From positions 22,637,911 to 22,701,910 of the forward strand of contig OZ025256.1 of the NCBI GenBank assembly GCA_964019135.1: DNA of 64,000 nucleotides, written 5' to 3'. Shown here one piece after another: positions 13,605 through 24,039 of this stretch (position 1 is the stretch's first letter; each line of letters starts with the position of its first letter). A program made the position numbers and the translations under genes. A model generated the notes under the pieces. It had not been told where the DNA came from. It searched no databases and saw nothing but the letters and a program-made list of their open reading frames with translations. Source of the DNA: Arenicola marina (lineage: Eukaryota > Annelida > Polychaeta > Arenicolidae).

Positions 13605-13926
13605 CATTTATCAAACTTAAAGTTGCATATCGAGCTTTTTCCCGCCAGAAACCTGAAAAACAGCGCCGTTTCGGCTGTGACATGGCAAACGTGCCTATCG
13701 CGTGACACCACAGAACTCTGTCGCGAAGCACACAAACTGATGACGTTGAAAACTTGTGGTAAATTGATATCACGGGCAAGGCCAAGAGACTCTATTTGGC
13801 AGTCTCTCATGGCTGGAGTATAGACAACAGAAATCTTGAACGATTCAAGGACTGATTCTTACTTGTATTTTGGCCTCTTTAGTTTTGGCGGGAAAGAGCC
13901 TGATGTGCAACTTTATGAAATTTATG
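13605..13926. mobile_element. MITE-like element, TIR about 40 bp
   Basis: The left side (from 13607) contains TTAAAGTTGCATATCGAGC followed by TTTTTCCCGCCAGAA. The right side, reverse-complemented from 13925, contains CATAAAGTTGCACATCAGGC followed by TCTTTCCCGCCAAAA. The pairing over about 40 bp, a length of about 320 bp and no coding capacity suggest a non-autonomous TIR element inside the KCNQ intron. The target duplication is uncertain. Confidence 0.65.
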
Positions 13927-14246
13927 GATCATGATCATGTCAAATCGAAATTGGAAGTAGTTGACGCTCATTACTCCATATTATATCAACCAAAGTAATA
14001 AACTAGATTATGGGACACTGATCCTCCATACGTATATACTTTTGTGACACATTTGGCGTCCACTTGTATCCAGACTCCATGAATGTAGGGCAGTATGGTG
14101 CCAAAAGCAGCGATGGCAGCTTGTTATTGATCAGCGCCTGAATGATGTAATATCAACACTATTATACCGATATAGTAGGAATCTAACGAGAACTACTACT
14201 AATGTGATATATATGATCCAATTCAATTTGTTCTTTGCCATTGCAG

Positions 14247-14326
14247 AAGTCACCTTAGCCTCAACGATCACAGAGAAAGTTCTTTGACATCGCTGCTGAA
14301 AAAAGCCGAGTATAAAGAGTGTGAAG
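14247..14326 (+). CDS. KCNQ-type potassium channel, small internal exon
   Basis: An 80-bp exon sits between TTGCAG and GAAG|GTGGGT. It completes the split Arg codon left by the 9643-9849 exon and reads S-H-L-S-L-N-D-H-R-E-S-S, then LTSLLKKAEYKECE, ending in phase 1. The next exon (14730) resumes in the matching phase with Asp-Asp-Met-Glu-Glu. It lies just before calmodulin helix B, where KCNQ2-5 proteins have a short acidic stretch. The exon call rests on splice sites and on both phases fitting, since the sequence itself is not diagnostic. Confidence 0.72.
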
Positions 14327-14729
14327 GTGGGTTTTATAATGGAGACCGGGCTCGCTCAGTCCAAGGCCATATCGCCGATGATCCTCAGTGGTTATCAATG
14401 TATTTCTAACAGTAGTAAATGTAAGTGTATTATGCATTACATATCGTTCGAGCAATAAATATATTAAAAAAGGCATAGGAAGTATTGACAACTAGTGACC
14501 CGGGGCACGCCGTGTACCTGCTATGTGTAATTATGGAAAATGCTCACCTAAAAGTATTACTTTTAGATTATTTTTCCAGACGTTGGTCAACTATATAACA
14601 GAGTTTTCTTCCTATTAATTCATATAGGCATAATATCGTCACGTCAAACGATTGACAAAACTAAAATAGTAATAATTCATGAATATGCGCCGGTAATCGC
14701 TTTCCCGCCCTTTTCTCTATCGCGAGCAG

Positions 14730-14931
14730 ACGACATGGAGGAAACAGAGCGCGTGACGAAGCTGACGGAGACACACAAGCGGGCGATCCGAGCATTGCGC
14801 AAGATCAAGTATTTTGTGGCTCGCAAGAAGTTCAAGGAGGCATTTCGTCCGTATGACGTCAAAGACGTCATCGAGCAGTATTCTGCGGGTCACATAGATA
14901 TGTTGACTAGAATCAAAAGTCTCCAGGCCAG
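14730..14931 (+). CDS. KCNQ (Kv7) channel, calmodulin helix B and helix C exon
   Basis: This exon identifies the gene. It encodes [20 protein letters not shown] followed by [20 protein letters not shown] and [14 protein letters not shown]. This is the conserved helix B (calmodulin and phosphoinositide regulation) and helix C (start of the assembly domain) of KCNQ channels. [16 protein letters not shown] and RIKSLQ.R resemble the KCNQ2-5 subgroup more than KCNQ1, which has GHLNLMVRIKELQ. The exon follows GAGCAG and ends AG|GTATGT. The ATG at 14735 is internal, not a start. The product is the cytoplasmic C-terminus of a voltage-gated K+ channel subunit at the plasma membrane. Confidence 0.95.
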
Positions 14932-15299
14932 GTATGTATCCGCCACGTGGCACGAAGGTCAAGGACAAGCATGTATGTTCAATTATGCAAAGGGTTCACT
15001 TCATTTACATACCATCGCATTTAAATGGTCATTACACATTGCTATTGTTATTTTCTCGGTTAAGGCCAGGCAAAATTCATTGTTGAAACACCCTCGCGGA
15101 ATGCAATGTCAAGGTCAATTAAGGAAGGCATCAGACCGGTAATCGATATTTGGGTAGTTTCATAATCCACCGCTACACCCTCTGCAACAATTTATATTAT
15201 ATATGCGTCTCGTCTTGTAATCCAAGTGTTTATTAAAGCATTTACCTGTCCTGATTTGAACTGGATTTGAGCCCGTAAAAATGGATACCGGTACGTCAT

Positions 15300-15600
15300 G
15301 ACATTGTGTGGTCCTTGGTTGGGCACGGCCCCGGGGAAGGGGCACTATTATACAAACCTGGTGGGGGGGGGGTCGGAATAGTTTCATAGTTGCGACCGGG
15401 GTAGGGAGGGGGGGGGCTCTGAAAATGTGCGTTCATAGAGCCGGCTGCCGCGAAAAATACCCTTTCCGAGCGGATTTTGGCGGTAAAAAATGGGGGCTTT
15501 ACCGCGCCCCCCCCCCCCACCAACAAAAAAAACCAGAAATGTATTAAGTTAAGTACCCCCCGTCACCTCCCCCCACCACCCGGGATACGCTCCTTGGTAA
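15300..15600. repeat. G/C-homopolymer-rich intronic segment
   Basis: Several runs of 8-14 G or C lie in the third KCNQ intron in the window (14932-15699). The segment reads like a relic of the G/C-rich small elements seen elsewhere. It starts and ends near similar CCTTGG phrases (15311 and 15591), but clear inverted ends are not visible. Open frames here are low-complexity and not coding. Confidence 0.4.
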
Positions 15601-15699
15601 GGTTATGGTTTTGACTGGCCCCTGGTTGACCATGCGCCATGGCCAAGCCAACGTTATTTCAACGATACATACAATATAATTTATTCATACCTTATTCAG

Positions 15700-15796
15700 A
15701 TTGGACATGATCCTTGGCAAGGTAGGCTCCAAGAAACCCGACGTTTATGACTCCAAAATTAGCCTGGCATCCAGGGTTGTCAAAGTGGAGCGACAG
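15700..15796 (+). CDS. KCNQ channel, helix C-D linker exon
   Basis: A 97-bp exon runs from TATTCAG to CGACAG|GTAAGC. It completes the split Arg of the previous exon and reads LDMILGKVGSKKPDVYD then SKISLASRVVKVERQ, ending in phase 0. KCNQ2-5 proteins have the same plan here: R-V/L-D-x-I-L/V-G, a variable spacer, then RVVKVE.Q at the start of the tetramerising helix D. It connects directly to VDDIETKL at 16163. The match of motif, order and phase makes this secure. Confidence 0.93.
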
Positions 15797-15864
15797 GTAA
15801 GCCACCGTTAACTAGATCTAACTACACATATATATATAATACTTGTTGTAATTTTATTTTGACA

Positions 15865-15990
15865 TTTTTCTAAAGACAGATACTTATTAATAAGTCTTAA
15901 CGACAGACTCATTGACAAGTCTTAACGACAGGAATTCATTGATAAGGCTTAAAGATAGGCACTCATTGATAAGTCTTAACGGCAGGCACC
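15865..15990. repeat. Short tandem repeat, about 31-36 bp, four copies
   Basis: Within the last KCNQ intron the phrase ACTCATTGATAAGTCTTAAC recurs with small changes four times, separated by GACAG-like spacers. It is a small, local tandem array with no coding content. Confidence 0.7.
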
Positions 15991-16162
15991 ACAAAAATAT
16001 GCAAAGTAGTATAATACTATACCATTCTAAGGTGAGTGTTTTTAGCTTGGTCATGTAATGAGTAGAGGTCCTCACATGTTATGGTTGCATTGTGTACTGG
16101 ACACTTTGTTTTCTATGTACGGTACTTGATGTTATTATAAGAGTGACACGGGAATCTCGCAG

Positions 16163-17815
16163 GTGGACGACATCGAGACGAAGCTGGAGCTCCTGATGGA
16201 CTGGTACAAAGAGGACCGAGAATACTGGCGAAACGAACTAACCCACCAAATACAGGGCCACTGGCTCTTCCTACAGCAGCAGCAACCACCGCATCAGTCG
16301 CCCCCGCCCCCGCCGTCGCCGGCGCCATGGCAACCAGACGGGTTGGCGCCGCCTCTGTCCCCGCAGCCGCCTGTGTCGCAGGCGCCGGATCGCCAGTCGT
16401 ACAGTTACGGCGCCTATCCCCCGCGCCAGACGCCGTACCCCCAGCCCCAGCCCATGTCCTACTTCCAATGCGCCGAGGCTTCGGTCAGCGGCAGCCTTCC
16501 GCCGTCCCAGGTACAAACCCATTGCGCCAGCGCCGTGCCGGCCGAAAATGTCGCTTCGTCGGCCCCGTGCCCGCTGCCGCCGGCGCAGACACATCCGGGA
16601 CTTCCGTTGGCAGCGAGCCACGTGACACCCGCGGTGTGCGTGGGTAGTCACTTCCCGTTCTATCAGGCACCGTATCAACATGTTTCACCTCACCACCTGC
16701 AAGAGTGGCAGGACATACAGCAGCAACAACAACAGCAACAGCAACAGCAACAGCAGGGCATGAATCAACCACAGTTCGCCGTACCTGTCCTTTCTCATCC
16801 AGCCCACCTTAAACTGCGCTCCATCCTGGTGGATAAACAGCAGAGCGAGCCCAATACTCCGGTGGTGAAGAACCCGACCAAACCCATGCACAGGAACCTG
16901 TCGGACCTAGGTCCCCGCATCAAGAAGCGAGTCACTTACCGCTGCGCCAGTTTCTCCTCCGACGCCGACCCACCCTTGCCGCACTCCATCTTGAAAAAAC
17001 CCAAAGTGCAGCAGGTGCCATCGGAACCGGAAATTTCCGAAGTCATTTCGCTTCCGGAAACGGACGATTCGGACGCGGATTGCTTCCCGCCACCGGCCGT
17101 CGGTTCCAACGATCTGCCCTTCTACTACTCATCGCATTCCGGGGCTGTCACTGATAGTAATACAGCTCCCCTTCCTTCGCATCACCTTCTTCCACCTCCT
17201 CTGTATTCTTCCACTGTAGTGATTCTCCCTGAACCGGCGGAAAGAGGTGGTGTAGGCGAACCCGACGCCCAGACGACCATGCCTGGTCAAGGCCTTGGTC
17301 AAGGCCATCATCAAGGTCAAGGCTATGGTCAAGATCACGGTCAGACACATAATCAAGGTCAAGGTCATATTCAAAGTCAAGGTCATATTCAAGGTCAAGG
17401 TCACACTCAAGGTCAGTCGGTCTCCGCGCATCAGACAGGACAGCATTATCGCCAGCACCTCTTTCGAGAGTCTGAAGGTCGTTCCTCGGCTGCCTCGAGA
17501 ATTACTGAGCCCAGTTTTGATCGTACTTCCGGTTACAACGCCAGTATGGAGTCGGAGTGCGCGAGCGACGCGGAGGACGCTTCCGCTCCGGAAGGCGGCT
17601 CAGCGTCCGCCTCTCTGCTCCCCGCCAAACCCGGCAGCGGCAACGCGGAGACGGAGGGCGATCAGCCGGACTCGCGCAATCAGGATACCCCGACCTCTGA
17701 CGTCATCGGCTCCGAAACCAAGGAGAGCAGTAAGCACAAGTTCAAAAGACGACCGGAGAGTAGGTCATTGCTCATGCGCCCTGAAGTGCTCAAACTCCGC
17801 AAAACCACGTGTTAG
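16163..17815 (+). CDS. KCNQ channel, last coding exon (helix D and long tail)
   Basis: The exon follows CTCGCAG and stays open for 550 codons to a TAG at 17813-17815. It begins VDDIETKLELLMDWYKE, the helix D coiled coil by which KCNQ2-5 subunits assemble. The rest is a long, low-complexity tail: a Pro/Gln-rich part, a 14-residue polyglutamine tract (about 16718-16757, mixed CAG/CAA codons), a paired RITYR-type basic/phosphosite region, and a Gly-Gln-His-rich run (about 17284-17412) of GQGH/QGQG units. It ends SRSLLMRPEVLKLRKTTC. The first codon is GTG, read as Val after splicing, not as a start. The tail is divergent in sequence from vertebrate tails and is probably disordered. Confidence 0.92.
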   Translation: MDDIETKLELLMDWYKEDREYWRNELTHQIQGHWLFLQQQQPPHQSPPPPPSPAPWQPDGLAPPLSPQPPVSQAPDRQSYSYGAYPPRQTPYPQPQPMSYFQCAEASVSGSLPPSQVQTHCASAVPAENVASSAPCPLPPAQTHPGLPLAASHVTPAVCVGSHFPFYQAPYQHVSPHHLQEWQDIQQQQQQQQQQQQQGMNQPQFAVPVLSHPAHLKLRSILVDKQQSEPNTPVVKNPTKPMHRNLSDLGPRIKKRVTYRCASFSSDADPPLPHSILKKPKVQQVPSEPEISEVISLPETDDSDADCFPPPAVGSNDLPFYYSSHSGAVTDSNTAPLPSHHLLPPPLYSSTVVILPEPAERGGVGEPDAQTTMPGQGLGQGHHQGQGYGQDHGQTHNQGQGHIQSQGHIQGQGHTQGQSVSAHQTGQHYRQHLFRESEGRSSAASRITEPSFDRTSGYNASMESECASDAEDASAPEGGSASASLLPAKPGSGNAETEGDQPDSRNQDTPTSDVIGSETKESSKHKFKRRPESRSLLMRPEVLKLRKTTC

Positions 17816-18334
17816 TCACGTTTTATTTGTGAACGTTACTTTGACCTCCAGCAGATGTATTCGCTGATTTCCTGCATATCCGAGTACCTGTGAACCGTAT
17901 GGCCGCATGCACACCCTGTCCTATTGTAAGGGACGGGAGGCTGGGTGGGACCTGTGAACCGTATGGCCGCATGCACACCCTGTCCTATTGTAAGGGACGG
18001 GAGGCTGGGTGGGACCTGTGAATCGTATGGCCGCCTGCACACCCTGTCCTATTGTAAGGGACGGGAGGCTGGGTGGGACCTGTGAACCGTATCGCCGCAT
18101 GCACACCCTGTCCTATTGTAAGGGACGGGAGGCTGGGTGGGACCTGTGAACCGTATCGCCGCATGCACACCCTGTCCTATTGTAAGGGACGGGAGGCTGG
18201 GTGGGACCTGTGAACCGTATCGCCGCATGCACACCCTGTCCTATTGTAAGGGACGGGAGGCTGGGTGGGACCTGTGAACCGTATGGCCGCCTGCACACCC
18301 AGTCCTATTGTAAGGGACGGGAGGCTGGGTGGGA
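17816..18334 (+). repeat. 64-bp minisatellite in the KCNQ 3' UTR region
   Basis: Seven head-to-tail copies of a 64-bp unit start at 17887, 17951, 18015, 18079, 18143, 18207 and 18271. Each contains CCTGTGAACCGTATGGCCGC, CACCCTGTCCTATTGTAAGG and GACGGGAGGCTGGGTGGGA. Copies differ only at a few sites (for example ATGGCC / ATCGCC). The array starts 71 bp after the KCNQ stop, so it is probably in the 3' UTR. The first AATAAA I see downstream is at 19242-19247, which would place the array in the mature transcript. Confidence 0.93.
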
Positions 18335-21145
18335 CCTCCTGTCATTTTGGATCTTCGACGACATGTTGTGGTATATTGTTCCTGGATAACGTGAGAGGAG
18401 AGCGCCTCGTGTCACTGGCGCTCTGCCGTCGCCGTCGCCGTCGCTTTCAACTTTCCCCAATTCGACAGTGTCTTTGTGGAAAAAATCAATCATGTTGAGC
18501 AGTCTAACAGTTTCTTAGTGGAAAAATCTAACATGTTCAGCCGTTTGATAGTTACTTTGTGAAAAAAAGGGAACATGTTTGTCACTATCTTCGAATGGGG
18601 CACTTGTACCATTTAGAATGACGTAACGGTACTGCTACTACTCAATATGGGATACTTCCTGAATACGATAATAATATTCAAATATTATATTCAAGCGGAA
18701 ACAAGCTTTGGAGTCACTTCGAATATGAGACACATTCCTGGGTGGTCTGGCCATCAACGATATCTAGTAATTAGGAAATCAATGACTGCAAGTATTGTAA
18801 ACTTAAGGCAGGAGCAGAAGGCAGAAATTGTGGAATCTGACTCCGCAATTACTAGGGGCGGATCTATGAATTTGGAAATTGGGGGGGGGGGGGGCAACCC
18901 CCTACCCCCCCCCCCCCCTCTAGATCCGCCCTTGCTTAGTGGACAATATGAATCATCTGCACGAGGGAAAAGCGTCTCGACCTTGCAAATAATCATAAAT
19001 CGTCGCTCTCTACGCAATGGTGACGTTGAATGGTTCGGGCAGAAGATGGCAGCACTGTGCGAAATATGGAATTCGGCAAAGAAATTAAAAGAAAGCCCCC
19101 CCCCCCTACTTTCATTCGGTTGTTTCGGCAGTGTAATAACGTGAATCGGTGAACATTTATCACGACCTTGACCTTCATCGATTCAAATTCGAGAAAATGA
19201 TAGGACTACATTTGAAAAAAACTTATGCATTTTCTGCTTACAATAAATATCATTAGCAATATTGTCGTTCAAGGATATTGGTGGCAATTAAACTTGCTTA
19301 GTTGAGGCGGCTCCAGGGTCTGCAGCGTTAGTGCAACGCCATCTGTCGTGAGAGCGAATGAGGGATCTCATAACGTCCCCGTTGTTGCACTTTTTGACAT
19401 TCATGTGGAGTCTATGGGTGCATTCGGAATGACTCTTCTACAACTGATAATGCATCATTATCGTATCTGTGGTTTCCCTTTTTAAGCAAAACCAACTACA
19501 CACTTGAATTCGAATCACTAGAACCAAACAAGTCATGATATTATTCATCAAATGGCCGTTGGTTACAGTACGAAATAGGCTGCAACCAACTGGCACAATT
19601 TGTTTCTTTCAACTCTTCCGCAACCCTATTATGTGTTAAAGTTCCTCAAATTTCTCGAGTACTGTTTCTCTTCCATAACTTCTTACGCTTTTGTCTTGAA
19701 CCTACACATGGTTTGGATTAGACATAGGTTTGACCACGCCAGGAAATCATACAGTGGTGTGATATAATATCCGGTGGGGGGTGGGGGGGAGGAAGGGCAT
19801 GCACTATTTAAAGTAGGTATTTTCCCCTATCCTCGAGGAAAGAAAATGCTGCATATTTTCCTGGCATGTTCCGGTGGGCGTGCGGGTTATATGTGTATGA
19901 GGGAATGCCACCCCTGGGTTTTCAAACCCTTACCCTGAGCAAAATCACATTCGGTTTCGCCAAACTGAAAGGTCATCCGAACCATTTGCAATTCGGCATA
20001 TATATAAGTAAAAAACAAGTAAAAAGTAAATACATATACATTATATATCCATGTACTATAATGGGGTGGCAGCACCCCCCCCCCCCCACTTCTCTTGACC
20101 CCCCCCCCCCACACCTCTTTTGACCTCGCGCGCCCCCCGCCCCCTCGAAGCCCCTCCGCCCTCCTCCCCATTTGAACCTCTCTCGGAACCAGCTATCCTA
20201 ATAGGGACGACAAATCTGACCGCAAGGGACAGTCATCGTCACGTAATCTTTATTCTTGTTCGAGAGGTTTGGGTAAAACACTCAGGAACCGTTGAAATCT
20301 CGTTGAATAGCTCTTGATGTCTCTGTTTGCTGTAAAGGGGTTCCTTCAATAACACTGATATCTGCGGCTTTTAGTTATGGTAAGGGTCTCTGCATTTTAT
20401 GGATTATGATAAACTGAATACAATGACACGCACTTAGCATTATTGCATACTATTCCGGTGAAAATAACTCGTGCGACCTCAACCGAACAGGTGGTATTTA
20501 TGATAAGGGATGTTCGAACGCTCATCTGGCAGAGTACCGTTAATCTGCCTTTGTTAACCCACGAAACACAGAAACGACAATATTCTTATCTTCAGAATGA
20601 GATATATTGGTGCAAGAAGGTATTATTCGTAGGAATAAGTATTCCTATATTGTGCTTGAAAATATGAAAATATCACTTGGGCTGAGGCGGGTGAGAGAAA
20701 AACTTTATTTAATTGTTCTTCGTGTACATTACTAATTTGTTGCATTATATATTGGTGGCCATGTGACCAGTTCTTATCTGGTCTTGACGCCATGACTGTG
20801 ATCATATTTTTTTTGTTGGATTGTACCTCAACTGATGATAGACTTTTTATTTAACAGTTGCGATACATTGTTTAAAACTTGTGAAAAGGATGTATTTAGA
20901 TCTTTTGAGTTATAACTTAAACTGTTGAACAGTCCGCTGTTTGAAATAATGTAACTTTCACTCTTTATGTAGACAAACCGTAGCCGGAGAAAGTTGAAGA
21001 CTGAATCTCTAATAAAATTGTTTCTCGTTCACAAAAGAAAAGTCGTTCTTTACTTATAAGGCATCGTTTTCGTGCTTTAGATTCGTCCCGCGTCCATATC
21101 TATTCAAAACCGCAAAGTGGAATGAAATAAAATATCCATGAAGAT
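18335..21145. other. Non-coding stretch; G/C-rich patches, no gene seen
   Basis: Three short direct repeats near 18470-18570 share a GTGGAAAAA-like phrase. There are C-rich and G-rich homopolymer patches at about 19775-19800 and 20070-20180, and a candidate polyadenylation signal AATAAA at 19242-19247 on the + strand. Open frames are short and without motifs. I see no exon or RNA gene. Confidence 0.5.
18854..18933. mobile_element. Minimal TIR element (80 bp) with G/C core
   Basis: The ends AGGGGCGGATCTA and TAGATCCGCCCTT are inverted repeats, nearly perfect over 13 bp. They enclose a run of about 14 G and a run of about 14 C, so the whole can fold as one hairpin. The end motif matches other elements in the window (GGCGGATCC). 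It is too short to code and looks like an extreme internal-deletion derivative. Confidence 0.6.
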
Positions 21146-21164
21146 CAAGGGCGGACATAGAAAA

Positions 21165-24035
21165 TCTGGATAGGGGGGCCGGTTTCAGGATCGGAGCCAG
21201 AAATGCTGGATAGGGGGGGCCGGTTTCAGGATCGGAGCCAGAAATGCTCGATAGGGGGGGCCGGTTTCAGGATCGGAGCCAGAAATGCTGGATAGGGGGG
21301 GCCGGTTTCAGGATCGGAGCCAGAAATGCTGGATAGGGGGGGCCGGTTTCAGGATCGGAGCCAGAAATGCTGGATAGGGGGGGGGGCGGTTTCAGGATCG
21401 GAGCCAGAAATGCTGGATAGGGGGGGCCGGTTTCAGGATCGGAGCCAGAAATGCTGGATAGGGGGGCCGGTTTCATGATCGGAGCCAGAAATGCTGGATA
21501 GGGGGGCCGGTTTCAGGATCGGAGCCAGAAATGCTGGATAGGGGGGGCCGGTTTCAGGATCGGAGCCAGAAATGCTCGATAGGGGGGGCCGGTTTCAGGA
21601 TCGGAGCCAGAAATGCTGGATAGGGGGTTGCCGGTTTCAGGATCGGAGCCAGAAATGCTCGATAGGGGGGGCCGGTTTCAGGATCGGAGCCAGAAATCCT
21701 GAATAGGGGGGACCGGTTTCAGGATCGGAGCCAGAAATGCTAGATAGGGGGGGCCGGTTTCAGGATCGGAGCCAGAAATGTTGGATAGGGGGGGACCGGT
21801 TTCAGGATCGGAGCCAGAAATGCTCGATAGGGGGGGCCGGTTTCAGGATCGGAGCCAGAAATGCTGGATAGGGGGGGCCGGTTTCAGGATCGGAGCCAGA
21901 AATGCTGGATAGGGGGGGCCGGTTTCAGGATCGGAACCAGAAATGCTGGATAGGGGGGCCGGTTTCATGATCGGAGCCAGAAATGCTGGATAGGGGGGCC
22001 GGTTTCAGGATCGGAGCCAGAAATGCTGGATAGGGGGGGCCGGTTTCAGGATCGGAGCCAGAAATGCTGGATAAGGGGGGCCGGTTTCAGGATCGGAGCC
22101 AGAAATGCTGGATAGGGGGGGCCGGTTTCAGGATCGGAGCCAGAAATGCTGGATAGGGGGGGCCGGTTTCAGGATCGGAGCCAGAAATCCTGAATAGGGG
22201 GGACCGGTTTCAGGATCGGAGCCAGAAATGCTAGATAGGGGGGGCCAGTTTCAGGATCGGAGCCAGAAATGCTGGATAGGGGGGGCCGGTTTCAGGATCG
22301 GAGCCAGAAATGCTCGATAGGGGGGGCCGGTTTCATGATCGGAGCCAGAAATGCTGGATAGGGGGGGCCGGTTTCAGGATCGGAGCCAGAAATGCTGGAT
22401 AGGGGGGGCCGGTTTCAGGATCGGAGCCAGAAATGCTCGATAGGGGGGGCCGGTTTCAGGATCGGAGCCAGAAATGCTGGATAGGGGGGGCCGGTTTCAG
22501 GATCGGAGCCAGAAATGCTGGATAGGGGGGCCGGTTTCAGGATCGGAGCCAGAAATGCTGGATAGGGGGGCCGGTTTCAGGATCGGAGCCAGAAATGCTG
22601 GATAGGGGGGCCGGTTTCAGGATCGGAGCCAGAAATGCTGGATAGGGGGGGCCGGTTTCAGGATCGGAGCCAGAAATGCTGGATAGGGGGGCCGGTTTCA
22701 GGATCGGAGCCAGAAATGCTGGGAAGGGGGGGCCGGTTTCAGGATCGGAGCCAGAAATGCTGGATAGGGGGGGCCGGTTTCAGGATCGGAGCCAGAAATG
22801 CTGGATAGGGGGGGCCGGTTTCAGGATCGGAGCCAGAAAAGCTGGATAGGGGGGGCCGGTTTCAGGATCGGAGCCAGAAATGCTGGATAGGGGGGGCCGG
22901 TTTCAGGATCGGAGCCAGAAATGCTCGATAGGGGGGGCCGGTTTCAGGATTCAGGATCGGAGCCAGAAAATGCTGGGGATAGGGGGGGCCGGTTTCAGGA
23001 TCGGAGCCAGAAATGCTGGATAGGGGGGCCGGTTTCATGATCGGAGCCAGAAATGCTGGATAGGGGGCCGGTTTCAGGATCGGAGCCAGAAATGCTGGAT
23101 AGGGGGCCGGTTTCAGGATCGGAGCCAGAAATGCTGGATTGGGGGGGCCGGTTTCAGGATCGGAGCCAGAAATGCTGGATACGGGGGGCCGGTTCAGATC
23201 GGAGCAGAAATGCTGGATAGGGGGGGCCGTTTCAGGATCGGAGCCAGAAATGCTGGATANNNNNNNNNNNNNNNNNNNNNNNNNNNNNNNNNNNNNNNNN
23301 NNNNNNNNNNNNNNNNNNNNNNNNNNNNNNNNNNNNNNNNNNNNNNNNNNNNNNNNNNNNNNNNNNNNNNNNNNNNNNNNNNNNNNNNNNNNNNNNNNNN
23401 NNNNNNNNNNNNNNNNNNNNNNNNNNNNNNNNNNNNNNNNNNNNNNNNNNNNNNNNNNNTGCTGGATTGGGGGGGCCGGTTTCAGGATCGGAGCCAGAAA
23501 TGCTGGATACGGGGGGCCGGTTTCAGGATCGGAGCCAGAAATGCTGGATAGGGGGGGCCGGTTTCAGGATCGGAGCCAGAAATGCTGGATAGGGGGGGCC
23601 GGTTTCAGGATCGGAGCCAGAAATGCTGGACAGGGGGGGCCGGTTTCAGGATCGGAGCCACAAATGCTGGATAGGGGGGGCCGGTTTCAGGATCGGAGCC
23701 AGAAATGCTGGATAGGGGGGGCCGGTTTCAGGATCGGAGCCAGAAATGCTGGTTAGGGGGGCCGGTTTCAGGATCGGAGCCAGAAATGCTGGATAGGGGG
23801 TGACGGTTTCAGGATCGGAGCCAGAAATGCTGGATAGGGGGGGCCGGTTTCAGGATCGGAGCCAGAAATGCTGGATAGGGGGGGCCAGTTTCAGGATCGG
23901 AGCCAGAAATGCTGGATAGGGGGGGCCGGTTTCAGGATCGGAGCCAGAAATGCTGGATAGGGGGGGCCGGTTTCAGGATCGGAGCCAGAAATGCTGGATA
24001 GGGGGGGCCGGTTTCAGGATCGGAGCCAGAAATGC
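21165..24035. repeat. 41-bp minisatellite, about 65 copies plus a gap
   Basis: The 41-bp unit contains GGATCGGAGCCAGAAATGCT, GGATAGGGGGGG and CCGGTTTCA. Units vary mainly in the length of the G run (6-9) and at GGATA / CGATA. The first, shorter motif at about 21165 lies just inside the left edge of the surrounding element. The G runs give each unit high G-quadruplex potential. Open frames across it are artefacts. Confidence 0.97.
23260..23459. other. Assembly gap of 200 N
   Basis: Exactly 200 unknown bases lie in the middle of the 41-bp array. Sequence quality falls off just before the gap, where units lose single bases (about 23185-23230). The round size suggests a placeholder, so the true array length is unknown. 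Confidence 0.98.
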
Positions 24036-24039
24036 TGTG

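Larger units (their letters stand above)
9850..14246 (+). other. KCNQ intron, 4.4 kb, carrying several TIR elements
   Basis: The intron runs from GTGAGT at 9850 to a TTGCAG acceptor at 14245-14246. It contains an AT-dinucleotide run (about 9893-9945) and three inverted-repeat elements (about 10940-11203, 12828-13253, 13605-13926), annotated separately. Two similar segments at about 10540-10640 and 10670-10770 look like an old direct duplication. The open frames inside lack motifs. Confidence 0.6.

Noticed and set aside
13600-13823. Overlapping 61-68 codon frames on both strands
   Set aside because: They lie inside a MITE-like element and arise from its inverted ends.
16163-16165. GTG as an alternative start of the 550-codon frame
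   Set aside because: It lies directly after a CAG splice acceptor and continues the KCNQ frame from the previous exon, so it is an internal Val codon.
17887-18334. CRISPR-like array
   Set aside because: The 64-bp units are contiguous copies with no unique spacers, and the genome is eukaryotic.
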